From the NCBI GenBank assembly GCA_965207165.1, contig OZ242265.1:3286001-3350000 (forward strand): DNA of 64,000 bases. Reading direction: 5' to 3'. The notes beneath the pieces were generated by a model that was not told the DNA's origin, made no database searches, and was given only the letters and a program-made list of their open reading frames with translations. This document shows positions 1 to 8,990 of this stretch, piece after piece. The translations under genes were made by a program, and so were the position numbers. Position 1 is the stretch's first letter, and each line of letters opens with the position of its first letter. The DNA comes from JAAXHV01 sp965207165 (GTDB lineage Bacteria; Pseudomonadota; Gammaproteobacteria; Eutrophobiales; Eutrophobiaceae).

Positions 1-1
1 C

Positions 2-304
2 TATCTCTATGAACCCCTGCACCCGGCTGTTTTGCGGCTGATACACACGACCCTTGAAGCAGGCGCCAGGGCGGACATCCCCGTGGCCATGTGCGGTGAA
101 ATGGCGGGTGACAACAGGTTCACGCAATTATTGCTGGGCCTGGGCCTGCGCGAGTTCAGCGTACATCCGGCCTACCTGCTGGAAGTCAAGAAAACCATCA
201 TCGAGAGCGACCTGGACAGGCTGACGCCTGTTGCAAGCGCGGCACTGCAGGCCCGGTCGGGGGCGGAAGTCGAAGCACTGTTGATGCAGTTGCAATCTGC
301 ATAA
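2..304 (+). CDS. ptsP: PTS enzyme I (PtsP/PtsI), C-terminal fragment
   Basis: This is the last ~100 residues of a phosphoenolpyruvate-protein phosphotransferase, running in from outside the window. The visible part reads LYEPLHPAVLRL, then the enzyme I active-site signature MCGEMAGD with its catalytic cysteine, then LLLGLGLREFSVHP, which is the end of the PEP-binding TIM barrel. Family knowledge: enzyme I takes phosphate from PEP and passes it to HPr. In gammaproteobacteria a ptsP next to mgtE usually belongs to the nitrogen-type PTS near rapZ, which is inferred here from mgtE downstream. The N-terminal domains, and so any GAF domain that would separate PtsP from PtsI, are not visible. Confidence 0.8.
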   Translation, partial: YLYEPLHPAVLRLIHTTLEAGARADIPVAMCGEMAGDNRFTQLLLGLGLREFSVHPAYLLEVKKTIIESDLDRLTPVASAALQARSGAEVEALLMQLQSA

Positions 305-403
305 CCGGGCCGCGGTCTAATCCAATCACCGGGACATCCCGGCCAACCCTGATCCGGACGCCGCCGGTCAAAAACCTGTCGACGCTGCCCGACGCCCAGG
401 ATC

Positions 404-421
404 GATTTCAATTCTGTCCCC
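404..421. repeat. Possible half copy of the dispersed GGGGACAGA palindrome
   Basis: Just before mgtE the sequence ends in TTCTGTCCCC, which is one arm of the 24-bp palindrome found intact near 20.4 and 46.65 kb. The other arm is replaced by unrelated sequence. It may be a degenerate copy or chance. Confidence 0.3.
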
Positions 422-442
422 ATTTACTCTATCCTTACGCCC

Positions 443-1777
443 ATGAGTGAACTGTCCCGACAAGAAGCGCTGTTTGAACGCCTGGAGAGCGGCGACCTGG
501 ACCAGGTCAGGTCGATGCTGGAATCGTTCCACCCGTCGGAGATTGCAGACTTGCTGGAAAGCCTCCCCGGACGTTCCAGGAGGGTACTCTGGGAACTGGT
601 CGATCGGGAGGTTGAAGGCGACGTATTGACCGAAGTCCAGGACGCGGTCCGGGCCGGACTGCTGGAACGGATGCAACCCCAGGAGGTGGCGGATGTTACC
701 AAGGATCTGGATACGGACGAAGTGGCAGATATCTTGCAGGATCTGCCTGAAGATGTGGTTGACAGCGTATTGCAGTCCATGGACGCGCAAAACCGGGAAC
801 GCATTGCGTCGGTATTGTCTTACCCCGAGGACACGGCAGGCGGCCTTATGGATATCGATGCAGTTTCGGTGCGCGCGGACGTGTCGCTGGACGTCGTGGC
901 GCGTTACCTGAGACAACTGGGCGAGGTGCCCGAACATACCGACAGCCTGATCGTGGTTGACCGGAAAAACCAGTACCTGGGGTTGCTCTCGCTGGCAGAC
1001 GTGCTGGTTAACAGATCGGAAGACAGTGTCGGCGAGCATATGTACGAGGGGGTCGGTATTCCCGCCGACATGCCGGCTGAAGACGTGGCGCGACTGTTTG
1101 AGCAGCGCGACCTGATTTCCGCTGCGGTACTGGACCGGGACAAGAGACTGCTCGGCAGGATCACCGTCGATGACGTGGTGGACGTGATCCAGGAACGGGC
1201 GGAACACACCATGCGCAGTATGGTCGGCCTGGGCGATGACGATATCTTTTCCTCGGTCCTGTCAAGCACCCGCCGGCGCGCCGTATGGCTGGCGCTCAGC
1301 CTGCTCGGTGTTTTCCTTGCGGCCTGGGTGATCGGCCGGTTTGAGGCGTCCATACAGGAACTGGTGGCGCTGGCGATCCTCATGCCTATCGTCGCCGCCA
1401 TGGGCGGCATCGCCGGCAGTCAGAGTCTGACCATCTCCATCCGCGGCCTGGCGCTGGGACAGATCTCCAGAAAAAATGCCCGTTCGCTCCTGTTGAAGGA
1501 ACTGGCGGTCGGATTGTTCAACGGCGCGCTGTGGGCGGCGGTCGTCGCCGGCGGTGCCACACTCTGGTTCGGCGACCGCGGGCTTGGCCTGATCATCGGC
1601 CTGGCAATGATGATCAACCTGGTGGTTGCGGCACTGGCCGGAACCGCAATCCCGCTGGTCCTGAAAAGAATGGGTATCGATCCGGCTATTGCCGGCGGGG
1701 TCATACTTATTACGGTAACCGACGTGGTGGGCTTTATGACGTTCCTTGGTCTCGCTACGATATTCCTGTTGCCCTGA
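443..1777 (+). CDS. mgtE: Magnesium transporter MgtE
   Basis: This encodes an inner-membrane Mg2+ channel/transporter of 444 residues, the usual family length. Residues ~1-125 form the acidic helical MgtE N domain (EIADLLESLPG, EVADVTKDLDTDEVADIL). Two CBS domains follow at ~130-255; in this family they sense cytosolic Mg2+ and close the pore. Five hydrophobic segments lie at about 278-298, 305-325, 352-375, 378-403 and 415-442, and the pore segment LMPIVAAMGGIAGSQS includes the conserved Pro and Gly residues. It starts 138 bp after the enzyme I gene on the same strand. The leader shows no M-box riboswitch that I can recognise. The long antisense frame across it is a shadow. Confidence 0.95.
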   Translation: MSELSRQEALFERLESGDLDQVRSMLESFHPSEIADLLESLPGRSRRVLWELVDREVEGDVLTEVQDAVRAGLLERMQPQEVADVTKDLDTDEVADILQDLPEDVVDSVLQSMDAQNRERIASVLSYPEDTAGGLMDIDAVSVRADVSLDVVARYLRQLGEVPEHTDSLIVVDRKNQYLGLLSLADVLVNRSEDSVGEHMYEGVGIPADMPAEDVARLFEQRDLISAAVLDRDKRLLGRITVDDVVDVIQERAEHTMRSMVGLGDDDIFSSVLSSTRRRAVWLALSLLGVFLAAWVIGRFEASIQELVALAILMPIVAAMGGIAGSQSLTISIRGLALGQISRKNARSLLLKELAVGLFNGALWAAVVAGGATLWFGDRGLGLIIGLAMMINLVVAALAGTAIPLVLKRMGIDPAIAGGVILITVTDVVGFMTFLGLATIFLLP

Positions 1778-1818
1778 CCGTGTCCGCCACCTTGACGGAA
1801 GTCAGGGAACTGGTTACA

Positions 1819-2163
1819 TCACCAGCTGAACAACACCCACTGCGGCACGGAAAAGTCGTCGTAGATCTCACTCATCCGGGTTTCCATCTGGCCGTCCCCA
1901 TCCCGGTCCACCAGGTAGTAGGCGGGCCCTGCCGCGGGCGTGATCTTGGTCATGTAATGGCGTCCGTCCAGGCGGTATTCCTCAATGATGGCGTCGTCCT
2001 TGCGGATGATGGTCACCTGTGGTTCGATAGCCTGGCCGCTCTGGATCGGATCGGGCAGTTCCGGTGGTGCGGGCACCGGGGCAAGCTCTTCATCCTCGTA
2101 AGTCTGCGCAACGGCCGCGCCGGCCAGTAACAGGCTGAATATACTGACGACAAGATTTTTCAT
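1819..2163 (-). CDS. DUF2782-type exported small protein
   Basis: This is a 114-residue protein with a cleavable-looking signal peptide (MKNLVVSIFSLLLAGAAVA), then a Pro/Glu-rich linker (APVPAPPELPDPI), then a compact domain with TIIRKDDAIIEEYRLDG and VDRDGDGQMETR, ending in VLFSW. This pattern fits the DUF2782 family, which has no known function and is often found near polA in gammaproteobacteria. I chose the internal ATG at 2163 because it gives the signal peptide; an upstream start would add 21 residues. It is convergent with mgtE and divergent from polA. Confidence 0.75.
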   Translation of the reverse strand: MKNLVVSIFSLLLAGAAVAQTYEDEELAPVPAPPELPDPIQSGQAIEPQVTIIRKDDAIIEEYRLDGRHYMTKITPAAGPAYYLVDRDGDGQMETRMSEIYDDFSVPQWVLFSW

Positions 2164-2253
2164 TGTTTTTTCCGGTTTGTTTAATGGATGTCCGAGGTAG
2201 ATGAAGAGTACAGTGAATATTGGCAACTTTCAAAGCGTGTTTCATTATAATGC

Positions 2254-5012
2254 ATGATTATGCCGAAGAAATTATTAACGCTGGTAGACGGGTCCTACTA
2301 CCTGTTCCGGGCCTATCATGCCATGCCGGGTCTCACCAACGCCGCAAATGAGCCGACCGGCGCGATCTTCGGCGTTATCAACATGTTGCGCAAGCTGATC
2401 CGGGACGAACAGCCGGACTGCTTCGCCGCCGTTTTCGATGCCAAGGGGAAAACCTTTCGCAACGACCTGTATCCGCCATACAAGGCCAATCGTCCCCCGG
2501 CGCCGCCTGATCTGGTAGCCCAGATCGAGCCGTTGCATGAAATTATCCAGGCCCTGGGCGTACCGCTACTGAGGATTGACGGTGTGGAAGCGGACGACGT
2601 GATTGCTACCCTGGCGGCGCGGGCAAGCCAGGCGGGCTTCAGGGTCCTTGTTTCCACCGGCGACAAGGACCTGGCACAAATTGTTGATGATGATATCCAC
2701 CTGATCAATACCATGAACAATACCCGCTATGACCGCGCCGGTGTGATCGAAAAATACGGGGTGCCGCCGGATCGCATCATCGATTACCTGGCCTTGACCG
2801 GCGACACGTCGGACAATGTACCGGGCATTCCGAAAGTGGGGCCCAAAACTGCAGTCAAGTGGTTGGCGCAACACGGTAGCCTGGATGAGATCGTTGCCAA
2901 TGCGGACAGCTTCGGCGGCAAGGTCGGGGAGTACCTGCGTGAGAACCTGGGTCAGATTCCATTAAGCAGGCAACTCGTTACCCTGAAGTCCGACCTGGAA
3001 CTGCCGGTGGAACCGCAGCAGTTGCTCATCGGTGACCAGGATCAAATCGCCCTGAGAGAACATTACCGGCGTTGGGGTTTCAGAAGCTGGTTGCCTGAGA
3101 TCAACGGCGGCGCCAGAGAACAGCCGTCATTCCCGGAACAAACGGCACACGGGGATGCAGGTCCGGACCGCGACGGACACCCGGCGGAAATTGCGCAAAC
3201 GGACGAGCAGAGTTATGAAACGGTATTCACCGTCGAACAGTTGGAGGGCTGGGTGGACAAGTTGGCGGCGGCGCGCACTTTTTCCCTCGACACGGAAACC
3301 ACGAGCCTGGATTATATGCAGGCTGAACTGGTGGGCCTGTCATTTTCCGTCACGCCGGGTGAAGCGGCTTATGTTCCCGTCGCGCACACACATGACGGGG
3401 CCCCCAGGCAGATTTCGCGCCGCAAGGTGCTGGAAAAACTGCGCCCCTGCTGGAATCGGAAAAACACGAAAAGGTCGGACAGAACCTGAAATATGACCGC
3501 AACGTCCTGGCCAATTACGGGATTGATCTGACCGGCATTGCCCATGATTCAATGCTGCAGTCCTACGTACTGGACAGCGTGGCCACGCGCCATGATATGA
3601 ACAGCCTGGCGAAAAGATACCTGGGTAAAACCATTACCAGCTACGAGGACGTTGCCGGCAAGGGGGCCAAACAGGTTTCATTCAACGAGGTCCCCGTGGA
3701 ACAGGCAGCCGCCTACGCCGCGGAGGACGCGGACATCACGCTGCAACTGCACCGGACACTGTGGCCGAAACTGGCCAAAGAGCCCGGCTTGCGCGAGATA
3801 TACAAGAGAATGGAGGTGCCGCTGCTGAGCGTCATCGCGCGCATGGAGCGTAACGGTGTCATGGTCGATAGCGATATGCTGAAGCAACAGAGCGTGGAAC
3901 TGGAGGAACAGATGCAGCAGACGGAGCAGGAAGCCCATGAACTGGCGCAACAGCCTTTCAATATCGGTTCCCCCAAGCAGATACGGGAAATCCTCTACGA
4001 CAAAATGCAACTGCCGGTGCTGGCGAAGACACCGACAGGACAGCCCTCAACCGCTGAAGCAGTGTTGCAGGAACTGGCTGCCGAGCACGATTTGCCGGCA
4101 TTGATACTCGGTTACAGGGAATTGAGCAAACTGAAATCCACCTACACGGACCGGTTGCCTGAACAGGTCAATCAGGCAACCGGCCGCGTCCATACTTCAT
4201 ACCACCAGGCAGTGGCCGCCACAGGCCGGCTATCATCATCGGACCCCAATTTGCAGAATATCCCGATCCGCACGGAGGAAGGCAGGAAAATACGCCGTGC
4301 TTTCATTGCCGCCCCCGGGAATGTGCTGCTTGCCGCGGATTATTCCCAGATCGAGCTCCGTATCATGGCGCACCTGTCGGGTGATGCCGCCCTGCTTGCC
4401 GCGTTTACCGCAGGCAGGGATATTCACCGGGCAACCGCTGCCGAGGTGTTCGGAACAGGTCTCGACGACGTTGTCCCCGAACAGCGCAGGGCGGCAAAAG
4501 CCATCAACTTCGGCCTGATTTACGGCATGTCGGCATTTGGTCTCGCCAGGCAGCTGGGCATTGGCAGAGGCGAGGCCAGACAGTACATGGACACATATTT
4601 TGAGCGTTACCCTGCGGTAAGAAAATACATGGACTTCATGTGCGACAAGGCTAAGCAAGACGGCTACGTTGAGACCGTCTTCCGGCGCCGTTTATACCTG
4701 CCTGATATCAACTCCGGCAATGCCGCCAGACGCAGACATGCAGAGCGTACCGCCATCAATGCGCCGATGCAGGGTACTGCGGCAGACATTATCAAGCGGG
4801 CAATGATTGAAATAGATCGAAAACTGTTGCGTTCCGAAAAAAATATCAGGATGATTATGCAGGTACACGACGAACTGGTGTTCGAGGTAGCCCGGGAGGA
4901 GGTCGTTGAGTACGAACAGGAGATACGCGGGTTGATGTCCGCTGCGGCGTCACTCAGGGTTCCCCTGGTCGTTGATACAGGCATCGGCGCCAACTGGGAT
5001 GAAGCGCATTAG
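2254..5012 (+). CDS. polA: DNA polymerase I, with an apparent frameshift
   Basis: PolA is the repair and Okazaki-fragment polymerase. The first frame (2254-3489) carries the 5'-nuclease domain (VDGSYYLFRAYHAM, GVEADDVIATLA, STGDKDLAQ, GDTSDNVPGIPKVGPKTA) and the start of the 3'-5' exonuclease with both acidic residues of FSLDTETTSLDY. The second frame carries the rest: AAEDADITLQLH, then polymerase motifs A (LLAADYSQIELRIMAHLSGD), B (RRAAKAINFGLIYG) and C (MIMQVHDELVFEV). The frames join at the CCCC run at 3444-3447, where one missing C breaks ...LRPLLESEKHEKVGQNLKYDR. Restoring it gives 919 residues, a normal length. This could be a sequencing error or a real mutation. Confidence 0.9.
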
Positions 5013-5151
5013 GGGGTAGAGAACTTTTCCGGCATTGTCCTGATACTGTGCTAACATTAACAACAAATGTGTCTGTTTCTTACGCAAAATCCCATATTCT
5101 TACCCAGGGAAGTAAGGGTGTCCGACAGATAAGTCAATCCGGTAGCCTGTC

Positions 5152-5913
5152 ATGTTGTTGATTCCCGCGATTGATATAAAAAACGGCAAATGTGTCCGTT
5201 TACGCCAGGGAAATATGGGTGATGAGACCGTCTACAACGACGATCCTGTTGCAATGGCGACAAAATGGGTCGAACTGGGCGCAAAACGGCTTCATATCAT
5301 CGACCTCGACGGCGCGGTTTCCGGGCGCCCGGTGAACGCTGATATCATCCACGACATAGCCGAAGAGCACCCCGATATCGAGATCCAGGCCGGCGGCGGC
5401 ATCCGTGACGAAGATACGATCCAGACTTACCTCGACGTCGGCGTAAACTATGTGATCATCGGCACCCGCGCAGTGACCACGCCGCATTTTGTATCCGATA
5501 TCTGTCTTGAATTTCCGGGCCATGTAATTGTCGGTCTTGATGCAAAAAACGGCAAACTGGCCACCAACGGCTGGTCCAAGCTTTCTCACCATGACGTGAT
5601 TGATATAGCGCAACGCTTTGAACAGGATGGCGTTTCCGCGATCATATTTACCGATATCAGCCGTGACGGCATGATGAACAGTGTCAACATAGACACCAGT
5701 GTGGAACTTGCCAGGGCGGTAACCGTTCCGGTCATCGCCTCCGGCGGCGTCAAGGACCTGGATGATATTAAAGCTTTGTGCTCCGTTGCTGCCGAAGGCA
5801 TCGCAGGCGCCATTACCGGGCGCGCCATCTACGAGGGAAGTCTTGACCTCAAGGAAGCCCTGGACCTGGTCAGGCAACTTTGCGGTGAGCAGAATACCGG
5901 TGGGCGACCGTAG
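5152..5913 (+). CDS. hisA: HisA, ProFAR isomerase
   Basis: HisA converts ProFAR to PRFAR in histidine biosynthesis. The 253-residue (beta/alpha)8 barrel begins MLLIPAIDIKNGKCVRL with the catalytic Asp in AIDI. The second catalytic Asp lies in the FTDISRDGM region, and phosphate-binding loops are visible (GGGIRD, VIASGGVKD). It leads a four-gene his cluster, hisA-hisF-hisI-hisE. Genes for hisB and hisH, which usually precede hisA, lie elsewhere in the window at 54-55 kb. The 139 bp after polA hold no obvious leader peptide or attenuator. Confidence 0.96.
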   Translation: MLLIPAIDIKNGKCVRLRQGNMGDETVYNDDPVAMATKWVELGAKRLHIIDLDGAVSGRPVNADIIHDIAEEHPDIEIQAGGGIRDEDTIQTYLDVGVNYVIIGTRAVTTPHFVSDICLEFPGHVIVGLDAKNGKLATNGWSKLSHHDVIDIAQRFEQDGVSAIIFTDISRDGMMNSVNIDTSVELARAVTVPVIASGGVKDLDDIKALCSVAAEGIAGAITGRAIYEGSLDLKEALDLVRQLCGEQNTGGRP

Positions 5914-6020
5914 TATGCAGGTATACGGTTACGGATAAAAATCCGGTCCATCGGCGAACAACGGCCGGTCTGCCAGGCAAAACAGGGCGCTTATCATTAT
6001 CAACCATATTGTGAGTAATC

Positions 6021-6794
6021 ATGGGTCTGGCTAAACGTATCATTCCCTGTCTGGATGTCGATGCCGGCCGGGTTGTCAAGGGGGTCAGGTTCGTCGATAT
6101 CAGGGATGCCGGAGACCCGCTGGAAGTGGCGCGCTGTTACGACGAACAGGGAGCCGATGAGTTGACTTTTCTCGATATTACGGCCAGCAACGAGGAAAGG
6201 GATACCATGTTGCACGTTGTGGAGGCTGTCGCCGGCCAGGTATTTATCCCGTTGACCGTGGGGGGCGGTATCCGTACGCTGGATGACATCCGGCGTTTGT
6301 TGAACGCCGGCGCCGACAAGATCAGCATCAATACCGCTGCGGTAAATAACCCGGAGTTTGTCCTGGAGGCGACCCGGGAATTCGGTTCGCAGTGTATTGT
6401 TGTTGCGATTGACGCGAAGCAGGGTTCCGTTGCCGGCGAACCGTTGCATTGGCGGGTGTATACCCACGGGGGGCGGCGGGAGACCGGTATTGACGCGATT
6501 TCCTGGGCGGAAAAAATGGCCGGCTACGGCGCCGGGGAGATCCTTTTGACGAGTATGGACCGGGATGGCACCAGGGATGGTTTTGACCTGCACCTGACCA
6601 GGGCGGTCAGCACCGCTGTCGGCATTCCGGTGATTGCGTCCGGGGGCGTGGGCAACCTGGACCATCTGGTAGAAGGTGTTATGGCGGGGAAAGCCGACGC
6701 GGTACTGGCGGCCAGTATTTTTCATTTCGGCGAGTACACGGTGGCACAGGCAAAAAACAGGATGGCGCAACACGGCATTGAGGTGAGGAACTGA
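6021..6794 (+). CDS. hisF: HisF, IGP synthase cyclase subunit
   Basis: HisF is the cyclase subunit of imidazole glycerol phosphate synthase; with HisH it makes IGP and AICAR from PRFAR and glutamine-derived ammonia. The 257-residue barrel shows IIPCLDVDAGRVVKG with catalytic Asp11, VGGGIRTLDD, and CIVVAIDAKQ with the second catalytic Asp. The C-terminal half has VIASGGVGNLDH. It lies 107 bp after hisA and only 3 bp before hisI. Its partner HisH is encoded 48 kb away in this window (54103-54753), so the two subunits are not co-transcribed. Confidence 0.96.
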   Translation: MGLAKRIIPCLDVDAGRVVKGVRFVDIRDAGDPLEVARCYDEQGADELTFLDITASNEERDTMLHVVEAVAGQVFIPLTVGGGIRTLDDIRRLLNAGADKISINTAAVNNPEFVLEATREFGSQCIVVAIDAKQGSVAGEPLHWRVYTHGGRRETGIDAISWAEKMAGYGAGEILLTSMDRDGTRDGFDLHLTRAVSTAVGIPVIASGGVGNLDHLVEGVMAGKADAVLAASIFHFGEYTVAQAKNRMAQHGIEVRN

Positions 6795-6797
6795 CGC

Positions 6798-7199
6798 ATG
6801 GTGCAGGTCGGTGAACTGGAGTGGCTGGAGCAGGTCAACTGGAACGCAGACGGCCTGGTGCCGGCCATAGCACAGGACTATTCTTCGGGCCGTGTATTGA
6901 CGCTTGCCTGGATGAACCGGGAAGCCCTGCAACTGACCTGTGCCGAAGGCCGCGCAGTCTACTGGTCAAGGTCCCGGGGCAGGTTGTGGCGCAAGGGCGA
7001 ACAGTCGGGCCACGTCCAGGAAGTCAGGGATATAAGACTGGACTGCGACCGTGACGCGCTGTTACTGCTGGTCGATCAGCACGGCGGGATCGCCTGTCAT
7101 ACCGGCAGGGAAAGTTGTTTTTACCTGCGTAAAAGCGCGGCAGGCTGGGAAGAAGCCGATCCCGTAATAAAGGATCCCGCAGAAATCTATGACAAGTAA
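6798..7199 (+). CDS. hisI: HisI, phosphoribosyl-AMP cyclohydrolase
   Basis: HisI opens the adenine ring of PR-AMP at the third step of histidine synthesis. The 133-residue protein is the stand-alone cyclohydrolase, not the fused HisIE form. It contains AWMNREALQLT, AVYWSRSRGRLWRKGEQSGH, the metal-binding DCDRDALLLLV, and the conserved CHTGRESCFYL with its cysteines. It is packed between hisF and hisE with a few bases of spacing, so it is very likely in one transcript with them. Confidence 0.95.
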   Translation: MVQVGELEWLEQVNWNADGLVPAIAQDYSSGRVLTLAWMNREALQLTCAEGRAVYWSRSRGRLWRKGEQSGHVQEVRDIRLDCDRDALLLLVDQHGGIACHTGRESCFYLRKSAAGWEEADPVIKDPAEIYDK

Positions 7200-7213
7200 G
7201 GGGGAGACTGAAG

Positions 7214-7525
7214 ATGGACGTAATAAACGAACTTGCAGATGTACTGATTGAACGGAAGGGGGCCGATCCGGCCAGTTCCTATGTCGCTTCCCTGTACGAG
7301 AAGGGCAGGGCCGGAATTCTGGAGAAAATAGAAGAAGAATCATGGGAACTGGTTGAAGCGGCTACAACAGGTGAAGCACACGCAGTGATACATGAAACCG
7401 CAGATCTGTGGTTTCATACCCTGGTTTTGTTATCCCACCTGAATGTCCATCCTGTTGAGGTATTCTCAGAACTGGAAAAACGCCTGGGCGTATCGGGCCA
7501 TGAAGAAAAGGCAGGCAGGGAGTGA
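7214..7525 (+). CDS. hisE: HisE, phosphoribosyl-ATP pyrophosphatase
   Basis: HisE hydrolyses PR-ATP to PR-AMP and pyrophosphate, the second step of histidine synthesis. The 103-residue, all-helical MazG-like protein shows SSYVASLYEKGRAGILEKI and the acidic metal-binding EEESWELVEAA...ETADLWFHTLVLL. It begins 14 bp after hisI, and the hisI-hisE gap holds a purine-rich ribosome site (GGGGGAGA). It ends the his part of the cluster; the tat genes begin 146 bp later. Confidence 0.94.
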   Translation: MDVINELADVLIERKGADPASSYVASLYEKGRAGILEKIEEESWELVEAATTGEAHAVIHETADLWFHTLVLLSHLNVHPVEVFSELEKRLGVSGHEEKAGRE

Positions 7526-7671
7526 AGTCTGGGGCCGGCGCAAAAAATCCGCACCAGGCCGGCCTGCCATTCCAGCCGGCGCCCGGGGCAGTCCGGGAAG
7601 TTCCGGGAAATGAATTGTGATCCTGTCTGTGGCATAATCAATACCGGTAATTGTCCTGCTGGAGATGAATT

Positions 7672-7896
7672 ATGAGTTTTGGTGTCTGGGAACTGGGAAT
7701 CCTTATGGTCATCGTCGCCCTGTTGTTCGGGACCAAAAAGCTGGGGAGCATCGGCGGCGATCTCGGTAAAGCGATCAAGGGGTTCCGTACTGCGATAAAA
7801 GACGACGAACCTGACGACGGGGAGCAGTCCCCGGCCGGCCAGGTTATTGAAGGTGAGGTTGAAGGTGGCCAGAAAGGGAAACCGGCCGAATCCTGA
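7672..7896 (+). CDS. tatA: Sec-independent translocase TatA
   Basis: TatA forms the variable-size pore component of the twin-arginine export system. The 74-residue protein has the short N-terminal membrane segment (WELGILMVIVALLFG), then the hinge FGTKKLGSIGGDLGKAIKGF that begins the amphipathic helix, and an acidic hydrophilic tail. The FG and the glycine-rich helix separate it from TatB. It is the first gene of tatA-tatB-tatC, downstream of hisE, an arrangement common in proteobacteria. Confidence 0.93.
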   Translation: MSFGVWELGILMVIVALLFGTKKLGSIGGDLGKAIKGFRTAIKDDEPDDGEQSPAGQVIEGEVEGGQKGKPAES

Positions 7897-7916
7897 CCGC
7901 ACCGGCCTGTTACCCC

Positions 7917-8183
7917 ATGTTTGATATAGGTTTCTGGGAACTGCTGCTGATTGCCATAGTTTCGCTGCTGGTTGCCGGTCCCGAGAAACTGCCGGAACTG
8001 GTGCGGGACGCCGGTCGGTGGGCGAGAAAATTGCGCCGCTACGTCACGCAGGCAAAATATGAGTTTGAACAGCAGTTGCGCATGGATGAGGTAAGAGACT
8101 TTACCGAACAAGTGGAGCAGATGGACAAACTGATGGACGTTGCCCCGGATAAACACGGAAACACCAAGACGACCGACAACTGA
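7917..8183 (+). CDS. tatB: Sec-independent translocase TatB
   Basis: TatB works with TatC as the receptor for twin-arginine signal peptides. The 88-residue protein starts MFDIGFWELLLIAIVSLLVAGPEK, with the Glu in the membrane segment and the GPEKLPELVR hinge that are typical of TatB, then a long amphipathic helix (WARKLRRYVTQAKYEFEQQL). The C-terminal tail is short compared with the ~170 residues of the E. coli protein. It lies between tatA and tatC, 20 bp after tatA. Confidence 0.92.
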   Translation: MFDIGFWELLLIAIVSLLVAGPEKLPELVRDAGRWARKLRRYVTQAKYEFEQQLRMDEVRDFTEQVEQMDKLMDVAPDKHGNTKTTDN

Positions 8184-8204
8184 AACCTGTAAACCCGGCG
8201 ACCC

Positions 8205-8984
8205 ATGGCGGACAGTTCCCCCCCTCCGGATACCGATACGGAACAGCCTCTCATCGCCCACCTGGCCGAGCTTCGCAACAGGTTGCTGCGAAGCCTGGCC
8301 TGCGTGTTTGTCATCTTCCTCGGCCTCAGCGTGTTTGCCAATGACATTTACGCGCTGGTAGCCGGACCGCTGCTGGCGCAACTGCCTGAGCAAAGCAGCA
8401 TGATTGCCACTGAAGTGGCGGCGCCGTTCCTGGTGCCGTTCAAACTCACTTTTTTCGTCGCCGTGCTCGTGTCCGTGCCGTACCTGTTGTACCAGGCATG
8501 GGCTTTTGTCGCGCCGGGACTGTATCAGAATGAACGGCGCCTGGTCCTGCCCTTGATCTCAAGCAGCGTCCTGTTGTTCTACCTCGGGATTGCGTTCGCT
8601 TTTTATATCGTGTTCCCCCTGTTGTTTGCGTTCCTGACGTCTACTGCGCCGGTAGGTGTGACGGTGATGACCGACATCGGCCATTACCTGAATTTTATCC
8701 TCAAGATGTTCTTTGCCTTCGGCGTCGCCTTTGAGGTGCCCATCGTCATTATCCTGCTGGTGTGGACGGGGATCGCAACGGTGGAATCACTGGCGAAAAA
8801 GCGGCCCTATATCATCGTCGGCGCGTTCACCGCGGGTATGTTGCTGACCCCGCCGGATATCATCTCCCAGGTCATGCTCGCCGTGCCTGTCTGGCTGTTG
8901 TTTGAGCTGGGCCTGATTCTCGGCCGGTTTATCAGGCAAAAACGCGGGGACGCAGCGGAAGACCAGGCAACAGACCCCGACTAG
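8205..8984 (+). CDS. tatC: Sec-independent translocase TatC
   Basis: TatC is the six-span inner-membrane receptor for twin-arginine signals. The 259-residue protein has the conserved cytoplasmic N terminus (LIAHLAELRNRLLRSL), SVPYLLYQAWAFVAPGLYQNER, FAFGVAFEVPIVIILL, and RPYIIVGAFTAGMLLTPPD. All the usual membrane spans are visible. It follows tatB by 21 bp and is followed after 6 bp by a gene whose own product carries a twin-arginine signal. Confidence 0.96.
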   Translation: MADSSPPPDTDTEQPLIAHLAELRNRLLRSLACVFVIFLGLSVFANDIYALVAGPLLAQLPEQSSMIATEVAAPFLVPFKLTFFVAVLVSVPYLLYQAWAFVAPGLYQNERRLVLPLISSSVLLFYLGIAFAFYIVFPLLFAFLTSTAPVGVTVMTDIGHYLNFILKMFFAFGVAFEVPIVIILLVWTGIATVESLAKKRPYIIVGAFTAGMLLTPPDIISQVMLAVPVWLLFELGLILGRFIRQKRGDAAEDQATDPD

Positions 8985-8990
8985 GCGCCC

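Noticed and set aside
368..1207. 279-codon open frame antisense to mgtE
   Set aside because: It is the codon-shadow of a GC-rich gene; the translation is low in recognisable motifs and mgtE on the other strand is certain.
6000..6932. 310-codon open frame antisense to hisF and hisI
   Set aside because: It fully covers two well-identified genes on the plus strand and has no family features.
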